Shown: piece after piece, positions 15,292 to 15,396 of the stretch
Numbering within the stretch: the stretch's first letter is position 1
Layout: each line of letters starts with the position of its first letter
From: Bacteroidales bacterium
Lineage (GTDB): Bacteria; Bacteroidota; Bacteroidia; Bacteroidales; WCHB1-69
Reading direction: 5' to 3'
Length of the DNA: 15,396 nt
NCBI GenBank assembly: GCA_012838875.1
Contig: DUOL01000205.1
Location: 1-15,396, forward strand
The notes under the pieces: generated by a model
The model's database searches: none
What the model was told of the DNA's origin: nothing
What the model saw: only the letters and a program-made list of their open reading frames with translations
Program-made: the position numbers and the translations under genes

Positions 15292-15396
15292 ATTAGGGCG
15301 TGTCCCGTTCGCTGCCGCTCACGGGTCGGCGCCCGGTTCCAAGTCCGCGGGCACAAGCCGTGGGGACGCAAGGCGGCAAAAAGAGCTTACAAGTTC
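15292..15396 (+). repeat. Structured GC-rich terminal repeat, right copy
   Basis: This is the inverted partner of the left-end repeat. The 71-base arm at 15323-15393 matches with two differences, and 15294-15308 matches the other flank. It starts about 16 bases after the meaB stop, preceded by a T-rich stretch (TTTTATTTTTAA) similar to the one beside the left copy. It reads in the same direction as meaB. It has no coding capacity of note. The end of the window truncates it or lies right at its edge. Confidence 0.9.
15296..15334 (+). other. Nested stem-loop inside the right repeat
   Basis: The outer stem pairs GGGCG (15296-15300) with CGCCC (15330-15334), the same as in the left copy. The inner hairpin at 15304-15325 pairs CCCGT with ACGGG, then has a symmetrical TC/TC mismatch, a GC/GC pair and a four-base loop. 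The left copy has CCCC/GGGG and a three-base loop in the same places. Pairing is therefore kept while sequence changes. Confidence 0.7.

Noticed and set aside
1..15396. Circular element or phage genome with terminal repeats
   Set aside because: The terminal repeats are inverted, not direct, so they do not support circular closure. The genes are chromosomal housekeeping genes with no replication, capsid or integrase functions.

Overview
The window is a gene-dense, AT-rich chromosomal segment from a Bacteroidota bacterium, most likely Bacteroidales. The assignment rests on TAnnTTTG-type promoter boxes, the absence of clear Shine-Dalgarno sequences, and the presence of GldF/GldG, a DUF4340 protein, a GSCFA-domain protein, PepSY-like secreted repeats and a Bacteroidota-style SufC/SufD pair. 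Thirteen protein genes fill almost all of it. No gene-free stretch exceeds about 170 bases. I see no tRNA, rRNA, CRISPR array, transposase, integrase or defence gene.

Layout from left to right. Bases 1-101 are one copy of a GC-rich structured repeat. A minus-strand pair follows, rsmI and a GSCFA-domain protein, with overlapping stop and start codons. Divergent from it, on the plus strand, run sufC, sufD and ahcY (Fe-S cluster assembly and S-adenosylhomocysteine recycling), then a secreted protein made of tandem PepSY-like units, then Fe/Mn superoxide dismutase sodB. Convergent with sodB, only 6 bases away, lies a long minus-strand unit transcribed in the order gldF, gldG, DUF4340 gene, ribD, pepT. 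Divergent from gldF is a plus-strand pair: a small cysteine-rich lipoprotein overlapping meaB, the G-protein chaperone of methylmalonyl-CoA mutase. The window ends at 15292-15396 in a second, inverted copy of the repeat.

Most genes are housekeeping: rRNA modification, Fe-S assembly, SAM-cycle detoxification, oxidative defence, riboflavin synthesis, peptide use, an envelope ABC exporter and B12-dependent propionate/succinate metabolism. The sufCD block is unusual because sufB and sufS are not beside it. Five well-placed TAnnTTTG boxes give a consistent transcription map. In three genes the box-to-ATG gap is exactly 22 bases.

The feature least explained by known genes is the terminal repeat. 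Its two copies are nearly identical over a 71-base arm but diverge in a hairpin whose stem changes in a compensatory way (CCCC/GGGG against CCCGT/ACGGG). This suggests selection on a folded RNA or DNA structure. Both copies lie just downstream of the 3' end of a gene and in the same orientation as that gene. Because both window ends stop inside the repeat, it is probably a multi-copy dispersed element at which assembly broke. I found no convincing multi-gene novel system.
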